DNA of 64,000 nt from Paroedura picta (GCF_049243985.1 NC_135386.1:9923501-9987500); one strand, 5' to 3'. Positions 12,218 to 51,993 are shown, counted from the stretch's first letter. Notes: generated from the letters alone by a model not told the origin. Numbers and translations are program-made.

Positions 12218-12283
12218 TAAAGAAGAATTAGTTTTATACCCCGCTTTTCACAGCCCAAAGAAGTCTCCAAGCAGCTTACCCTG
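12218..12283 (-). repeat. CORE/MIR-like SINE fragment
   Basis: Minus-strand 3' end with TTATACCCCGCTTTTCACAG. Confidence 0.6.
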
Positions 12284-12395
12284 CTGCGGCCGGGGTCCCG
12301 CGGGGGAGGGGGCCGGGGGCGCTGCCGTCCAGGGGGGGCGCCCAGGAACGATGCTAGCACCCGCTGTATTTAGCATACAGCGGGCTTGATTTCTA
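12284..12395 (+). mobile_element. Helitron-like 3' end (hairpin plus CTAG)
   Basis: GC-rich stretch, then CACCCGCTGTATTTAGCATA-type hairpin (CCCGCTGTAT / ATACAGCGGG) about ten bases before CTAG|T. This fits a Helitron terminus; the 5' end was not found. Confidence 0.5.
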
Positions 12396-12419
12396 GTTTT
12401 GAATAAATAGTGGATATTT

Positions 12420-12762
12420 ATTCCGCAGGGCCTGCAAGAAGGAGCTCCTCCATCAGGCATTTGGCCGAGACCAGACGTAATCAACAGCGACCAAGGGCCC
12501 CTGCTCCCCCCCACCCCCCCTCAGAATTCAATCAATAAACCACCCCCCTCAGAATCCCATCAACAAGCCCTGGACCTGTTTGTATCACAACTGTTTACTG
12601 TTATACTGTGTTGTGTTTGGTTGCAATTGTTGGTTATTGATGTATATGTTTTACAGACTGTTTTATGTAAGGTTCCTTGTTATAATGTAAACCGCCCTGA
12701 GCCTCCGGGGAGGGCGGTATAGAAGTATGATAAATAAATAAAATAAATAAATAAATAAATAT
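12420..12762 (+). repeat. LINE 3' end (CR1/L2 clade)
   Basis: RACKKELLHQAFG-type coding remnant, then AACCGCCCTGAGCCTCCGGG hairpin tail and an (AAAT)n end. Confidence 0.7.
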
Positions 12763-12916
12763 TTTTAAATAGTTTGCTTACACTGAACATTTTACACATT
12801 AGCAGGTAGTTCAAAAGCACATTTCATGCAGTCCGTTACATTAAGATGAATCGTTTCAGTTCACTAGACGATTGTGCAAATTTGCCGATAATTCCTTTTG
12901 CATCCAGTTCATCTAT

Positions 12917-13206
12917 GAGCCTCTTGTGGCGCAGAGTGGTAAGGCAGCATACATGCAGTCTGAAAGCTCTGCCCATGAGGCTGGGAGTTCAATCCCAGCA
13001 GCCGGCTCAAGGTCGACTCAGCCTTCCATCCTTCCGAGGTCGGTAAAATGAGTACCCAGCTTGCTGGGGGGTAAATGGTAATGATTGGGGAAGGCACTGG
13101 CAAACCACCCTGTATTGAGTCTGCCATGAAAACGCTAGAGGGCGTCACCCCAAGGGTCAGACATGACCCAGTGCTTGCACAGGGGATACCTTTACCTTTA
13201 CCTTTA
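12917..13206 (+). repeat. Sauria-type tRNA-derived SINE with 12-bp target duplication
   Basis: Head GAGCCTCTTGTGGCGCAGAG, B box GAGTTCAATCC, 3' end GGGTCAGACATGACCCAGTG and (TTTACC)n. CCAGTTCATCTA flanks it at 12904-12915 and 13207-13218. The 3' end resembles the BovB tail, as in Sauria SINEs. Confidence 0.9.
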
Positions 13207-13311
13207 CCAGTTCATCTAACAATTCCTTTTCAATGGAGAATAACACGTATGATTCCAAGCTCTCCTCAAGACAGTGAATTTCGTAGGCTGTCTTTATGAT
13301 CTTTAGCTTTA

Positions 13312-13372
13312 GTTGTGAGTGGGTTGGACTAGATGACCCTGCAGGTCCCTGTCAGCTCTATGATTCTATGAA
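13312..13372 (+). repeat. CR1 LINE 3' end fragment
   Basis: GTTGGACTAGATGACCCTGC and TATGATTCTATGA. Confidence 0.75.
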
Positions 13373-13599
13373 AATCTCCTCTCACATTGGATTTGCCTCG
13401 TCGTGAAGTCTGTTGGATGCCGGAATTTTGAGTACACGTGACGAGCAAGTGCTACAAATTTTACACTTGTTGCAACTGGAATCTTTATTCTCACCATCAT
13501 TAAGCAGTGGCGTTAAAACATCAAAGTCTGAAGCATCAGAAACTGATTCCAATAGTACTTGATCTTTGCTGATTTGTGGAGCTTTGCTGGGTCCAATAA

Positions 13600-13855
13600 A
13601 TAGAGCTGGTTATCTATGCCGCTTTTCTCTACCCAAAGGAATCTCAAGGCAGCTTCCCTTTCCTCTCCCCACAACAGACACCCTGTGGGGTGGGTGAGGC
13701 TGAGAGAGCGCTGATATCACTGCCCGGTCAGAACAGGTTTATCAGTGCCGTGGGGAGCCCAAGGTCACCCAGCTGGTTGCATGTGGGGGAGTGCAGAATC
13801 GAACCAGGCATGCCAGATTAGAAGTCCGCACTCCTAACCACTACGCCAAGCTGAA
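13600..13855 (-). repeat. CORE/MIR-like tRNA-derived SINE
   Basis: Minus-strand full-length copy with GGTCACCCAGCTGG and CCACTACGCC head. Confidence 0.8.
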
Positions 13856-14534
13856 CCTCCTCCCACCTTCCCCAACCACCCCAAGATGATCCCTCCTACC
13901 ACCCCACCAAGCCTCTACCCCCCTCCCAGCTACCCTGCTTTGCTGACATATCTGACTGCTGGCTTTTCCTGTGGGTAGAAGGAGAAGATGGACGTGGTCG
14001 GGGGCTGGGCATCCGCCACTGGATTGGTCCTCTGGGATGAGTGATGTCCCTGAGGGCCAAAGAAGAGGCAGGGGCGGGACATACCCTACCTGATCAGTGC
14101 TCTGGGGCAAGTGACTCCTCAAGGGCCCATTCAGGTAGGCGATGAGTCCATCGTTATGTTACAGATTATGGCCCAAGACCAGAAAATAAGGATAAATTCC
14201 CCAGTATAAATGTTCCCTGGTAATACAAGACAATACAATAAGTGTTAAAATATTAATAGTGGCATACACAAAATATAGACGTAACACATAAAAACAGCAA
14301 ATAAAATACATAAAATAGTCTACACAGTAGTAAAATCGTCCCTTCTCTCAATAAATCCACTGGCCCACCGGCCAAATTTGGCCACTTTAAAAGTGAATTC
14401 TTTATTTCTATCTGATAACGTATCAGAGATACGGTGTATTCTCTGTCTCCCAGGAGAGCCTTTAATTATAGGAGCGATGGGATAATCACGGACCTGATTA
14501 TAAATTTCACAATCAAAGTTGATGTGTTCTAAAG

Positions 14535-14614
14535 CAGGGGTAGTCAACCTGTGGTCCTCCAGATGTCCATGGACTACAATTCCCATGAGCCCCTGCCAGC
14601 ATTTGCTACCCCTG
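14535..14614. mobile_element. Abbreviated hAT foldback MITE (80 bp) with 8-bp target duplication
   Basis: CAGGGGTAGTCAACCTGTGG to GCTACCCCTG, lacking the second palindrome arm. TTCTAAAG flanks it at 14527-14534 and 14615-14622. Confidence 0.9.
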
Positions 14615-14639
14615 TTCTAAAGGCTCGACATTCCCACCA

Positions 14640-14840
14640 CAGTAGAACTGTGCCTTCTCCAGCAGGATCCAGGTGTGTTCTAGGAGCTTTTTCCACCAGG
14701 TGGGGGCCAGGACAGAAGATGTCCTGGCCATGGTTGAGGACAGACGTACTTCCTTGGGGTCAGGGACCACCAGCTGGTTGGTATTAGCAGATCGTAGTGC
14801 TCTTTGTGGGGTATAGATAGAAAGGCTATCAGAGATGAAA
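14640..14840 (-). repeat. Probable LINE-derived fragment
   Basis: A stretch with CCACCAGGTGGGGGCCAGGA recurs in part at 34140-34210 (CCAGGTAGGGGCCAGGACCG). Family not identified; probably LINE. Confidence 0.4.
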
Positions 14841-14921
14841 GATGGCCTTATAGGTATATCAGATATAGTTGCCTTCTATTGAGTCAGAACTTCAGTCTTT
14901 CAAAATCAGGATTGTCTAGTC

Positions 14922-15057
14922 CAGGGGTGGGCAAACTGCAGCCCTCCAGATGTCCATGGACTACAATTCCCATGAGCCCCTGCCAGCATTCGCTGGCAGG
15001 GGCTCATGGGAATTGTAGTCCATGGACATCTGGAGGGGCACAATTTGCCCACCCCTG
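14922..15057. mobile_element. hAT foldback MITE, full palindrome, 8-bp target duplication
   Basis: A 136-bp near-perfect palindrome (CAGGGGTGGGCAAACTGCAG ... CCCACCCCTG) flanked by GTCTAGTC at 14914-14921 and 15058-15065. The 8-bp duplication and CAGGGG ends indicate hAT. Confidence 0.95.
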
Positions 15058-15065
15058 GTCTAGTC

Positions 15066-16205
15066 TGACTGGCAGCAGCTCTCCAGGACCAGAGCAATTC
15101 CACTAGAACTCTGTAACTGGAGATACTTGGGATACTTGGGAGATACTTGGGTCCTTCTGCAAACCCAACAGGTGCCTCTCCCTACCTCTGCTGTTGTCGC
15201 TTTTAGCTAATTTTGCATATACATTTTAAAGTTATTTCTGTTAACCGCTCCTGGAATGCTGAACTGATGGAGGCAGGAGAGAAAGATTTCAAAGAAGCAA
15301 ACGGTGTGACCAGAGCAGCCAAGGAGGTTACAAGGCACCGTCCGTAACATTTCCTGTGTCGGCTGCCCATCGCATTACAGAAACTCTAAATATACCTCCT
15401 GCATTTCAGTGGCCTGGTTTTACGGTGATTTGGGCCGTCTGCAAAATAATCAAGTTAAAATGCTTTCATGGAAGTCCCTGGTGAGATTAAATATATTTGT
15501 GACATGCATACCCAGTCACAGGGACTTGAAAGGCAGCCTGACTGGAATCGGAGATGAGCAGTTGGCAAAGTTAAAGAATAAGTTTGAGGATTTTTATGTG
15601 CCGTCCTTTGCCACTCTGTTTATTTCCAGAACAGTGTTGTTAAAGGCAAAAGTGAGGATGGGGATTATCTGTTCCCAAAAATCGAGACAGAAGGAAGCTA
15701 CCTGTGGATATATATCAGGGCTGCATTTATGCTCCAGTCCTCTGGAAGTACAGGAAATCACAAATCTGGTATTGGTTGCAGAATTCAGCTTGCAGAAAAT
15801 CCAGATCTCATTTTATACATAGGCAAGTTCGGGGCACTTTTAGTGTGGCAAACCAATAGCACTAGATAAAATTATTTTCCTTGAGGCAAATGTGTTTAAA
15901 AATGTAATATATGCCCAAGACCTAGGGTGTGCTTGCCTGAAATGTCTACATTTATAGCGGCACAAATTTCCTTTCCTCTATTAACAATCCGTTTCTTTGA
16001 CCCAAGGTCTTGAGCCACACGGTATAATATCATCTTGAATATCAATAACAATTACAGAATGACTGAAAAGAGATCATTATGACACTAATGAAATCATGAC
16101 CATTTCCTCACTGGGAACTTGACTGCCCTGGCTCCTGGGCAGACAAGGTGCATCTGGCCAAATGCCCCCCCATGCAGAAGCAGGAAGAGGTAAGATGTTA
16201 GTTTG
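15066..16205. other. No gene recognised; one 137-codon open frame
   Basis: An open frame at 15409-15822 has no recognised motif and no codon or splice signal that convinces me. Otherwise nothing I can name. Confidence 0.35.
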
Positions 16206-16209
16206 AAAA

Positions 16210-16875
16210 GAAATTTGAAACACAAGATCACGACAACTACTGGCAGTCATGACTGACAATGAGAACATTGAATGTATTGATGATTTCATCTTTCTTGGCT
16301 CTATGATCAATCAAAGTGGTAGATGCAGCCATGAAATCAAACAGAGAATAACACTGGGCTGGAACACAATGTTAGACATGAACCGAATGCGGAAGGATAT
16401 CAGCCTTAATACAAAGTGCCGGCTAGGCAATGCCGTTGTCTTCCCCATAACAACCTATGGATGTGAAAGCTGGACCTTGAAGAAGGAAGACAGGAGGAGA
16501 AGAGATGCTTTTGAATTATGGTGTTGGAGACGAATGCTGCAAATACCATGGACAGCCAAAGTTACCCACAAGAGAGTTTTAGAGAGGAGCAAACCAACTA
16601 TGTCATTAGAAGGGAAGATGTTACGGCTGAAGCTCACTTCCTTTGAACACGTCATGCGATCGAACTTGCTAGAAAAATCATTAATGCTCGGCATGGTCAG
16701 CGGCAAAAGGAAACGTTTCACCATAGGATCACTCAACACGATCAAAGCCGACACAGGGATGACCATGAACCAACTAGAAGAAGCAGTCAGAGACAGAGGC
16801 GCATGGCGAAGACTTTCCTATAGAATCGCCGAGGGTCGGACACAACTGAATGGATAACATCATCATCATCATAGT
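16210..16875 (+). repeat. Second, diverged RTE-type LINE lineage, 5'-truncated
   Basis: An open frame encodes ITTYGCESWTLKKEDRRRRD and FELWCWRRMLQIPWTAKVTH, the RTE C-terminal pattern, but clearly different from the (AAC)n-tailed copies. It ends GGGTCGGACACAACTGAATGG and a (CAT)n tail. Confidence 0.85.
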
Positions 16876-18228
16876 AAGCATCCAAACATTGTGGAAAAGC
16901 ACTTAAAAGAAGTAATGCAGACTTTACTTAAAATAGGGTCGGACTTTATAGGACACACTGGAAGGTATACACTATTTTACACTACTGCCCATCAATATTG
17001 TTGTAGACAAAGACATATTTCATATATCATACATCAATTGAAAATACATTAAGTGTCAGAATCCCCAGGTTTTCTGCCATGATTTTATTCTGTTTCTATG
17101 ATTTGATTCTATGCGTTGCTAAATTGTTGCTTTGACCCGTCTTGCCCTGAGGTAACACAGGTGCTTTGGTTTGACACCCAAAAGTCATTTCCTGCTGCTA
17201 CGTTTTATGACTCCCTATCTTCCCTCCACATTCCTCTCCCTCCCTTTTGTTAGTAACCCATAGTTCCCAGACCTGTTGTTCGAATGGCCAAATGGTTATC
17301 TTGAATGTGCTTGTTACCAAAAATGATGTTTTATTATTCTATAAACTGGTTACAGCTGCACATTCAGAGAAGACAACTTGCTTAAAGGTACAGATTACAT
17401 TTAGACATATATATTATATCATAAGACAGGTACAGAAAAAATAGAAATTATACATAACTAGAAAAATCAATATTGTTATTGAGCCTTCGTGGTCCACACA
17501 CTTTCATATTAGAACTCTGTCTCTTTTCTTAATAGAACTGTTTGTATATTCATATAACTATGGATTTATATCACCACCTTTCTCATGAATCATGCGGATT
17601 ATCTGAAGTCTGTGAATTCACATTCTCTTCACCTGCCCGTGAACTCTGATTGCTTTAAGATTGTATTTAATATTTGACAGTTCACTGAAAGAGTTACAAA
17701 AAAGGTTTGGGATGATTTTGACATGCCTGGACTTTCTAATGTCTTGATTTATAAAGAGAGCTATCTTCTTTTTCATTTAAAGATAAATATCTCTGAAGGT
17801 TTTCAGTCTGGTCTGCTGGTATTTGTTCAAAGAGCAGAACTCACATCTGTTTTGTATTATCAGATTTTAAAGTTTATTGACATTCTTTAAGAGATCATTC
17901 ATGAAGAAATCGGGCCACTGAACCCTTTGGATGGGCTGAGTCCTGTTTGAACTATTCGCTTCGGACTCTCTATATGGATGCGGGAGTAAAACATCCCATT
18001 CCACACTCTCTGCTTTGAATCTAACAGGGGGAGGGATAATTTTGATCGCAGGAGGGATCATTTGCCAATGGCTTCATGGCAGCTGAGCTGAAGATTTAAT
18101 TTTCGCCGGAAAGCCAAGGAGACAGAGATCTTCCTTCCCTTCCTGTATAGCAGCAACAACAGCCAACATCTACAGATTGCTTCATCCTGGTAGCAGCATC
18201 ATGTGTGTTGCCAGATGCTGAAGGTGGT
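16876..18228. other. No gene recognised
   Basis: AT-rich sequence with short open frames only and no recognised repeat. Confidence 0.4.
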
Positions 18229-18236
18229 GCCTAGAG

Positions 18237-18372
18237 CAGGGGTAGTGAAACTGCGGCCCTCCAGATGTCCATGGGCTACAGTTCCCATGAGCCCCTGCCA
18301 GCATTCGCTGGCAGGGGCTCATGGGAACTGTAGCCCATGGACATCTGGAGGGCCACAGTTTCACTACCCATG
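18237..18372. mobile_element. hAT foldback MITE, full palindrome
   Basis: Arms from CAGGGGTAGTGAAACTGCGG to CACTACCCATG. Flanks GCCTAGAG and GCCTAGGA match at 6 of 8 positions. Confidence 0.9.
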
Positions 18373-18380
18373 GCCTAGGA

Positions 18381-19212
18381 TGTGTGGGATGTGTCTTGTC
18401 CATCGACAGTCGAATTGCCAACAGGGAGAGGAGTCTACGATTTGTCCTTAAATCATCTGACAAGAGGCTTATCTAGCAGTGTCGTAAGAGCAGCTCCCCT
18501 CCCAGTTGCGAGGGGAGAGGATTTCATGGTCTTCTGCACCCTTCCAAGCTGCCTGGTTAGTTCATACCAGGTGTCCACATCAGATAAGGTTTATAATGGC
18601 CAGAATGGAGGGGCAGGCCCCTGAACAGCCGTCAGTGACTTGCGCTTATGATAGCTGGCGGGGAGAGATAGATTTTTATATGGTTGTCTCTGGGGCGGGA
18701 GGATGAGCCCCCGGTCTCATTTGTATACAATAGAGTTGCAACAAGAGAGTAGAATATTCAAGCAATTGTTCCCGAATGAATTGTGTTACAGCCTGCTAAT
18801 TCAGTCTATGATTCCCAAATATAGATCCTATAGAAGGCCGTATAGAAATGGATAGATTTTGGTCTCTTGGTGGACAATTAGACTTGGACTGCCATTGTTT
18901 GTGCATTTATGTATTTATGCCCTGGTTTTTATTTTTATTGTATTCATTGGATTTATTTTCTCTCCCATAGGGAGCAGTTTGACTCCCTCTATTTCCTCCT
19001 CATCACAAGCCCATGAGGAAATCTTAGGCTGAGACTGTTTCTGCACTAGGGATATTGTTTGGATTTGCATTTTTATAGAGTGGAGTTCTTTGTCCGTTTC
19101 CGCACTGAAATTCTCCTCTTCGGGCACTGACCCAAATTGCCCCCTCTCATGCCCTGCAGCAAAGGAATCCCCAGAGAACTGATTTTCATTTGTTGAAGCA
19201 GGATCTAACGAG
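18381..19212. other. No gene recognised
   Basis: No recognised repeat or coding region. Confidence 0.4.
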
Positions 19213-19310
19213 GTCTAGAATCATAGAATCATAGAGTTGGAAGGGACCTCCTGGGTCATCTAGCCCAACCCCCCCCCCCGCACTATGCAGGACACTCACA
19301 TCCCAATCGC
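19213..19310 (-). repeat. CR1 LINE 3' end
   Basis: Minus-strand copy: AATCATAGAATCATAGAGTT then GGAAGGGACCTCCTGGGTCA. Confidence 0.8.
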
Positions 19311-19670
19311 TCATCCACGCTGAACCGGGTTCAAGTCGAGGTTGCTGTTCAGGTTTCACCCAGTGGCTTCTGTCAGGCTGAAGTGCACAGAAAATGCTGG
19401 TCTAGCCAGGCCTGGCTGACAAGAGTGTCTGGGGTCTGGCTTGCTCGGCCCTACTCCAAGGGTGGAACGCCATGAGTAGCTGAGCATTGCATGCCAGTCC
19501 AGCGATGAGGGATGCTATCATGCATAACTATTGTCTCTTGCAATGAATGCTAAGGAAAATGGATTAAGAAGGCCAGCACCATGGACTAAAAGAATCAAAT
19601 TGATGTATTGTTGTCTTAACGTTCAACAGTAACTAAAATGATAGCGTGGGGGGGTATGTTGTCAACTACA

Positions 19671-19943
19671 ACAAGAAGAGTTGGTTCTTATATGCTGCCT
19701 TTCCCTACCCAAAGGAGTCTCAAAGCAGCTTCCATTCACCTTCCCTTTCCTCTCCCCACAACAGACACCCTGTGAGGTGGGTGAGGCTGAGAGAGCCCTG
19801 AGATTCCTGCTTGGTCAGAACAGCTTTTATCAGGGCTATAACGAGCCCAAGATCATCCAGCTGGCTGCATGTGGGGGAGCAGGGAATTAAATCCACCTTG
19901 CCAGATTAGAAGCCACTGCTCTTAACCATTACACCATGCTGGA
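19671..19943 (-). repeat. CORE/MIR-like tRNA-derived SINE
   Basis: Minus-strand full-length copy; tail GAAGAAG side at 19671 and head CCATTACACCATGCTGG at the other end. Confidence 0.8.
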
Positions 19944-20382
19944 CTAAACGTCCAAAGCAAACTTTTAAAAGCAGAATGTCAAATTCAGAAATGTTAACAG
20001 ATTGCTGCTCACATTGCTAGTTTGTAAAAAAAAACTTCAGGAATGTGGATAGACTCACAAGCTGCCAGATCATGAAAGTAACCTGAGGTCTGAATTCCAG
20101 GAGAATGTTCCTGTAAGGAAGGCCAGAGATGCGATGTTACTTTAGCTCTCCACTCACAAACATCGGTTCTCCGTGCTCCTTCAGAACAGGCATTATTTAA
20201 ACTGCAGGTATGCATATTCTCAAGACTATTAATATTCTTATTCTGAATTAATATTCCAACATTACATTACTGGGTGGCTACTTGAGCCATTTCCGCATGT
20301 GCATGCAACGTATTTATAGAGGCGCAAGCACTTTTCAAAGTCTCTGCTATTTCTTAGTCACTAAAAAGAACATCACTTAAAC

Positions 20383-20518
20383 TAGGGTTAGTCAACCTGT
20401 GGTCCTCCAGATGTCCATGGACTACAATTCCCATGAGCCCCTGCCAGCATTTGCTGGCAGGGGCTCATGGGAATTGTAGTCCATTGACATCTGGAGGACC
20501 ACAGGTTGACTACCCCTG
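20383..20518. mobile_element. hAT foldback MITE, full palindrome, 8-bp target duplication
   Basis: A 136-bp palindrome flanked by ACTTAAAC at 20375-20382 and 20519-20526. Confidence 0.95.
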
Positions 20519-21112
20519 ACTTAAACAATTGTATTGGGTTTGCAGAAAAAGCCAACGAACGTATGGCTCTTAGTTAAACCACGAAGTACGGCCCCCTCCT
20601 CTTGCATTTGGGTCTCCTCATGCGCATAACTTTAACGGTGCCATTTGGAGCACGGCATATTTCAGCAGACAATGACTCAGTAAATTAGCTGGGAGCCTGA
20701 ACAGAAAAGCAAGCTCCAACCTAGCAGAGGGAACTTAATGTGGTGTCTTTGCTCAAGGAAACAAATAAAACTCCAGAAACCCTGGGCTTGATTTATGCGA
20801 CCGATATCTTGGCTTCTCCATTGCACACAGAGTAATTGTTGGGGTGGGGGGGCCCTTATATGGAAAGGAGCAAAATCCCATCAGGGACTAGGTGTAAATC
20901 AAAGCTGCAATGAGAGAATCATTCCATGTCAACATGTATCCAAACGGCCCCTGTAATGATTCTCACAACTCTGCTTGACTTGAATTTCCTAACAGGCTTG
21001 TACTAGAATCCTAATCAGTTATGCACTTTTTGGCTCCCTAAAATTAATGGAAGATTTAGCATTGTGTTGTTAGACATCTAATTTTATTTACCACTGGAGT
21101 TCACTGGAACTG

Positions 21113-21865
21113 GGCTGATTCTGCACTTACTTTGTTTTTTCCGTTGTTGATCCTGGTGAATTCAGATTGATTTGAACTGCAGCTGGGCTGATTCTGCACT
21201 TACTTTGTTTTTTCCATTGTTGATCCTGGTGAATTCAGATTGATCTGCTTTAGGATGCTTTGGGCTGATCCTGCGTTGAGCAGGGGGTTGGACTAGATGG
21301 CCTTTATGGCCCCTTCCAACTCTATGATTCTATGAACCTGGATCTTCCCCCCCCCCAAATTGAAACAGAAAGTGTTCTGCACTTGAACAGGGAGGGGAGC
21401 CAAGCACAGCAGGAGTCTCTTTTCCTGAACGAAGGTGGGGGGGGAGGATTGGAGACAGCGGAGGAGGGGAAAATAAATCCAAGAGGCAAATCTCTGCTGA
21501 GAGAAGTTAGGGCTTCTGGAGTGCAGTCACTTTAAGGACAAGCCTTGCAACCGGGAACCAGAAAGTCTTTGAACTGACACCCTGGCCAATCAGGGAAGAA
21601 TGCATGCTACATCAGCATTGCAGGCATGGAGTAGGAGGTTAATTCACAAATAGCAGAAATCTACACTTATACTGATGGTAGTTTTTAAAAATATTGCAAC
21701 TTATATCCACTCCTGGATATTGTTGGGAAAAGGTAGGATCACCACAGATCAATCATGCATGTTGCGGAGGGAAAATACAAAGCGCCCAAAATCAAAATGG
21801 AAATTGTATTCATTGTAGACGGCAGGGATTTATTCTAGCTGGCTGTGAGTAAAAGGGGTGAAGGG
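21113..21865 (+). mobile_element. MITE with GGGCTGATTCTGCAC end; duplicated 5' part and CR1 insertion
   Basis: The first roughly 70 bp (GGGCTGATTCTGCACTTACT...) occur twice, at about 21113 and 21183. A CR1 3' end (21243-21336) interrupts the second copy, then the body continues. Related full copies are at 46583-47150, 57624-58235 and 62041-62658. Confidence 0.75.
21243..21336 (+). repeat. CR1 LINE 3' end
   Basis: GGGCTGATCCTGCGTTGAGC to CTATGATTCTATGA, inserted in the MITE at 21113-21865. Confidence 0.85.
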
Positions 21866-22249
21866 TGCTGCAAGGATGAATTTCATCCAAGCTGAACAAA
21901 ATCTAGTGGCACCTTTAAGACACACAAAGTTTTATCCTAGGTGGGAGCTTTCATGTGCAGGAACACTTCCTCAGACAATGAAATAGTAATCATCCGTGCA
22001 AATATAAGGAGAGAGGAAATTAGCAGGAAACAAGCATCATGATGCTATTTACTAATTTCCTGCTAGTTTACTCTGTCCTTATATCTGCACGGTGATGTGA
22101 CAAATGATTGATTGCAGTTGTCCTTAGTTGGTGCTCTTAAACTGTGCCTTAGCCTCCTGTCCCCAGGAGGTCTTTTCTAGATTGCTGCCTAGAATTCCAC
22201 GGAAGGAGGGAGAGTTAAAAACCACATATCTATCTATGTAGTAGTCTCA

Positions 22250-22350
22250 GCCTAACCTGCCTTGCAGGGTTGTTGTGAAGTTAAAGCGGAACAGAGAGGA
22301 ATGGTGTTGTAAATTGCTTTGTGTCTCCACTGGAGAGAAAAGCAGGTTAT
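22250..22350 (+). repeat. SINE/LINE tail fragment
   Basis: CCTTGCAGGGTTGTTGTGAA and AGCAGGTTATAAATAGA, an L2/MIR-type 3' end pattern. Confidence 0.45.
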
Positions 22351-22607
22351 AAATAGAATGATTCTGGGTTACATTTGAGGGTGCATGTTCCGTTAAACAG
22401 AATCTTGTTGAAGTCTGTTGGGCCTCACTGTTGCAGTAAGGTTGTGGCCTGGGCTACACCCAGTTCTGTCTCTCAGCTTCACATGACAGTTGCCAGCTCA
22501 AGAGTGGTGGGCAGGCAGTCTCCCAAGCAAAGCCCGTTCACCTTTTCTAAGAAAATCCTGCTGGTTCTCCTGTGCTGGAGCACAGTTCCAGATCTCTGGG
22601 TGGGGTG

Positions 22608-23116
22608 CAACACCAGCTTGGTGTAGTGGTTAGGAGTGCAGACTTCTAATCTGGCCATGCGGGTTTGATTCTGCGCTCCCCCACATGCAGCCAGCTGAGT
22701 GACCTTGGGCTCTTCACAGCACTGATAAAGCTGTCCTGACTGAGCAGTATTATCAGGGCTCTCCCAGCCTCACCTCCCTCACAGGGTGTCTGTTGTGTGG
22801 AGAGAAAGGAAGGTGATTTTACGCTGCTTTGAGACTCCTTCGAGTAGAGAAAAGTGGTATACAAGAACCAACTCTTCTTCTTCTAATCTGGCATGCCGGG
22901 TTCGATTCTGCACTCCCCCACATGCAGCCAGCTGGGTGACCTTGGGCTTCCCACAGCACTGATAAAGCTGTCCTGACTGAGCAGTGATATCAGGGCTCTC
23001 TCAGCCTCACCCACCCCACAGGGTGTCTGTTGTGGGGAGAGGAAAGGGAAGGTGACTGTAAGCTGCTTTCAGACTCCTTCGGGTAAAGAAAAGTGGCATA
23101 TAAAAACCAGCTCTTC
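22608..23116 (+). repeat. Two CORE/MIR-like SINEs in tandem, second lacking its head
   Basis: First copy 22608-22883 is full length. The second starts at 22884 at the internal point TTCTAATCTGGCATGCC, the same motif found inside copy 1, so the junction looks like a recombination within the SINE. Confidence 0.8.
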
Positions 23117-23855
23117 TTTCTTTGCTTAAATTCTAGGCTGCAACCTCAGCTCCCACAGAAGTTACAAAATCATTCAAAAGAAGTGTAATTCTGTCAATTT
23201 AGGCAGATTTTAAGTGGGTGGACTGAGGGGATTGTAGCCTCTTGACCATTTCCTGCAGGGATGACTCTATGATTCGAGGATTCTAATTCAAAATCAGCAA
23301 AAACACTAGCATTAAAATACAAATACTAATGAAGCAGGCTAGATCCGTGGGTGCAGAGACCAGGACACTGGGAGTTCCTTGCAGCTCTTTATTGTGACCC
23401 CAGCATGATGGTACAAGAGGCAAAAACTGAACCAAAACTCAGCTAGGGGAGCCCCATGAAACCCCCAATTTATATACAATGCAGCACTATAGATTGTCCT
23501 GCTGGTGCGCGCTTTTGGCCAGTTTCACTTTAAACAGACTGGATCCGGCCTTCGATCTCAAGCTCCGTCCTTGGCAGAACTACCGACACAACAAAGCGGT
23601 AGATAAAACCTAAATGCGCAGAGCAACCAGCAGGTGCATCTATTCATTATCAACCTTTTGGGTGTGCACAAAGCCCTGCTTGCTGCACAAAGTCCTGCTT
23701 GCTTCCAGCGGCTGACAAGTTCATAGTTTGCAGCGCCAGGTTTGTTTCTGTACATGCAGGGGATACCTGGCCTTGGGGCTGTGGAGGCAGCAGCCGGAGT
23801 ACTGTGCCTTTAAGAGTCCATACGTATTCCTCAGCTCTCTGGTCTTCTTCACTGT
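23117..23855. other. No coding exon recognised; possible retroelement end near 23340-23520
   Basis: Upstream flank of TMC3. The stretch at 23340-23520 has the look of a repeat, but I could not assign it. Confidence 0.3.
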
Positions 23856-23858
23856 TAA

Positions 23859-23981
23859 GGAGCACCAGATGCGCACAGGAAGAGGCACAAGAAACCACCC
23901 TCGGCGTCCCTCGGCTGCTCGGCAGGCTCCCCCGCACTCCTGACCGCTGCGACTTGCTGTTTGAACGCTGAGATTCCAGAT
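23859..23981 (+). promoter_or_regulatory. TMC3: TMC3 5' leader and likely proximal promoter region
   Basis: Between the in-frame TAA at 23856 and the start codon, the sequence is GC-richer and holds several CpGs (around 23900-23950). No clear TATA box or initiator stands out. The transcription start cannot be placed from sequence alone. Confidence 0.35.
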
Positions 23982-51723
<27,742 letters not shown>

Positions 51724-51883
51724 GAAAGGAAACGCTGCATTATTTGAGAACATATCCCTCAAAAGTCTGGAAGACTTGATCTGCCAGAAGTTTAGGCATC
51801 GTGTCAAAATTAGCCGAACAGACTCCTTCTCCGTTTTAAAAACCTCATCCTGAGGCAACATTCTCATTCTTCCAAATCCTTTC

Positions 51884-51993
51884 CAGGGGTAGTCAAACTG
51901 CGGCCCTCCGGATGTCCATGGGCTACAATGTCCATGGGCTCTTGGGAATTGTAGTCCATGGACATCTGGAGGGCCGCAGTTTGACTACCCCTA
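51884..51993. mobile_element. hAT foldback MITE in the TMC3 3' UTR
   Basis: Palindrome CAGGGGTAGTCAAACTGCGG to TTTGACTACCCCTA, about 160 bp after the stop. Confidence 0.9.

Noticed and set aside
15409-15822. 137-codon open frame
   Set aside because: No recognised domain, no splice or promoter context, and AT-rich intergenic setting. It is probably chance, though a database search could change that.
23340-23520. Possible retroviral LTR upstream of TMC3
   Set aside because: It has a repeat-like look, but no paired end, target duplication or internal coding region was recognised.
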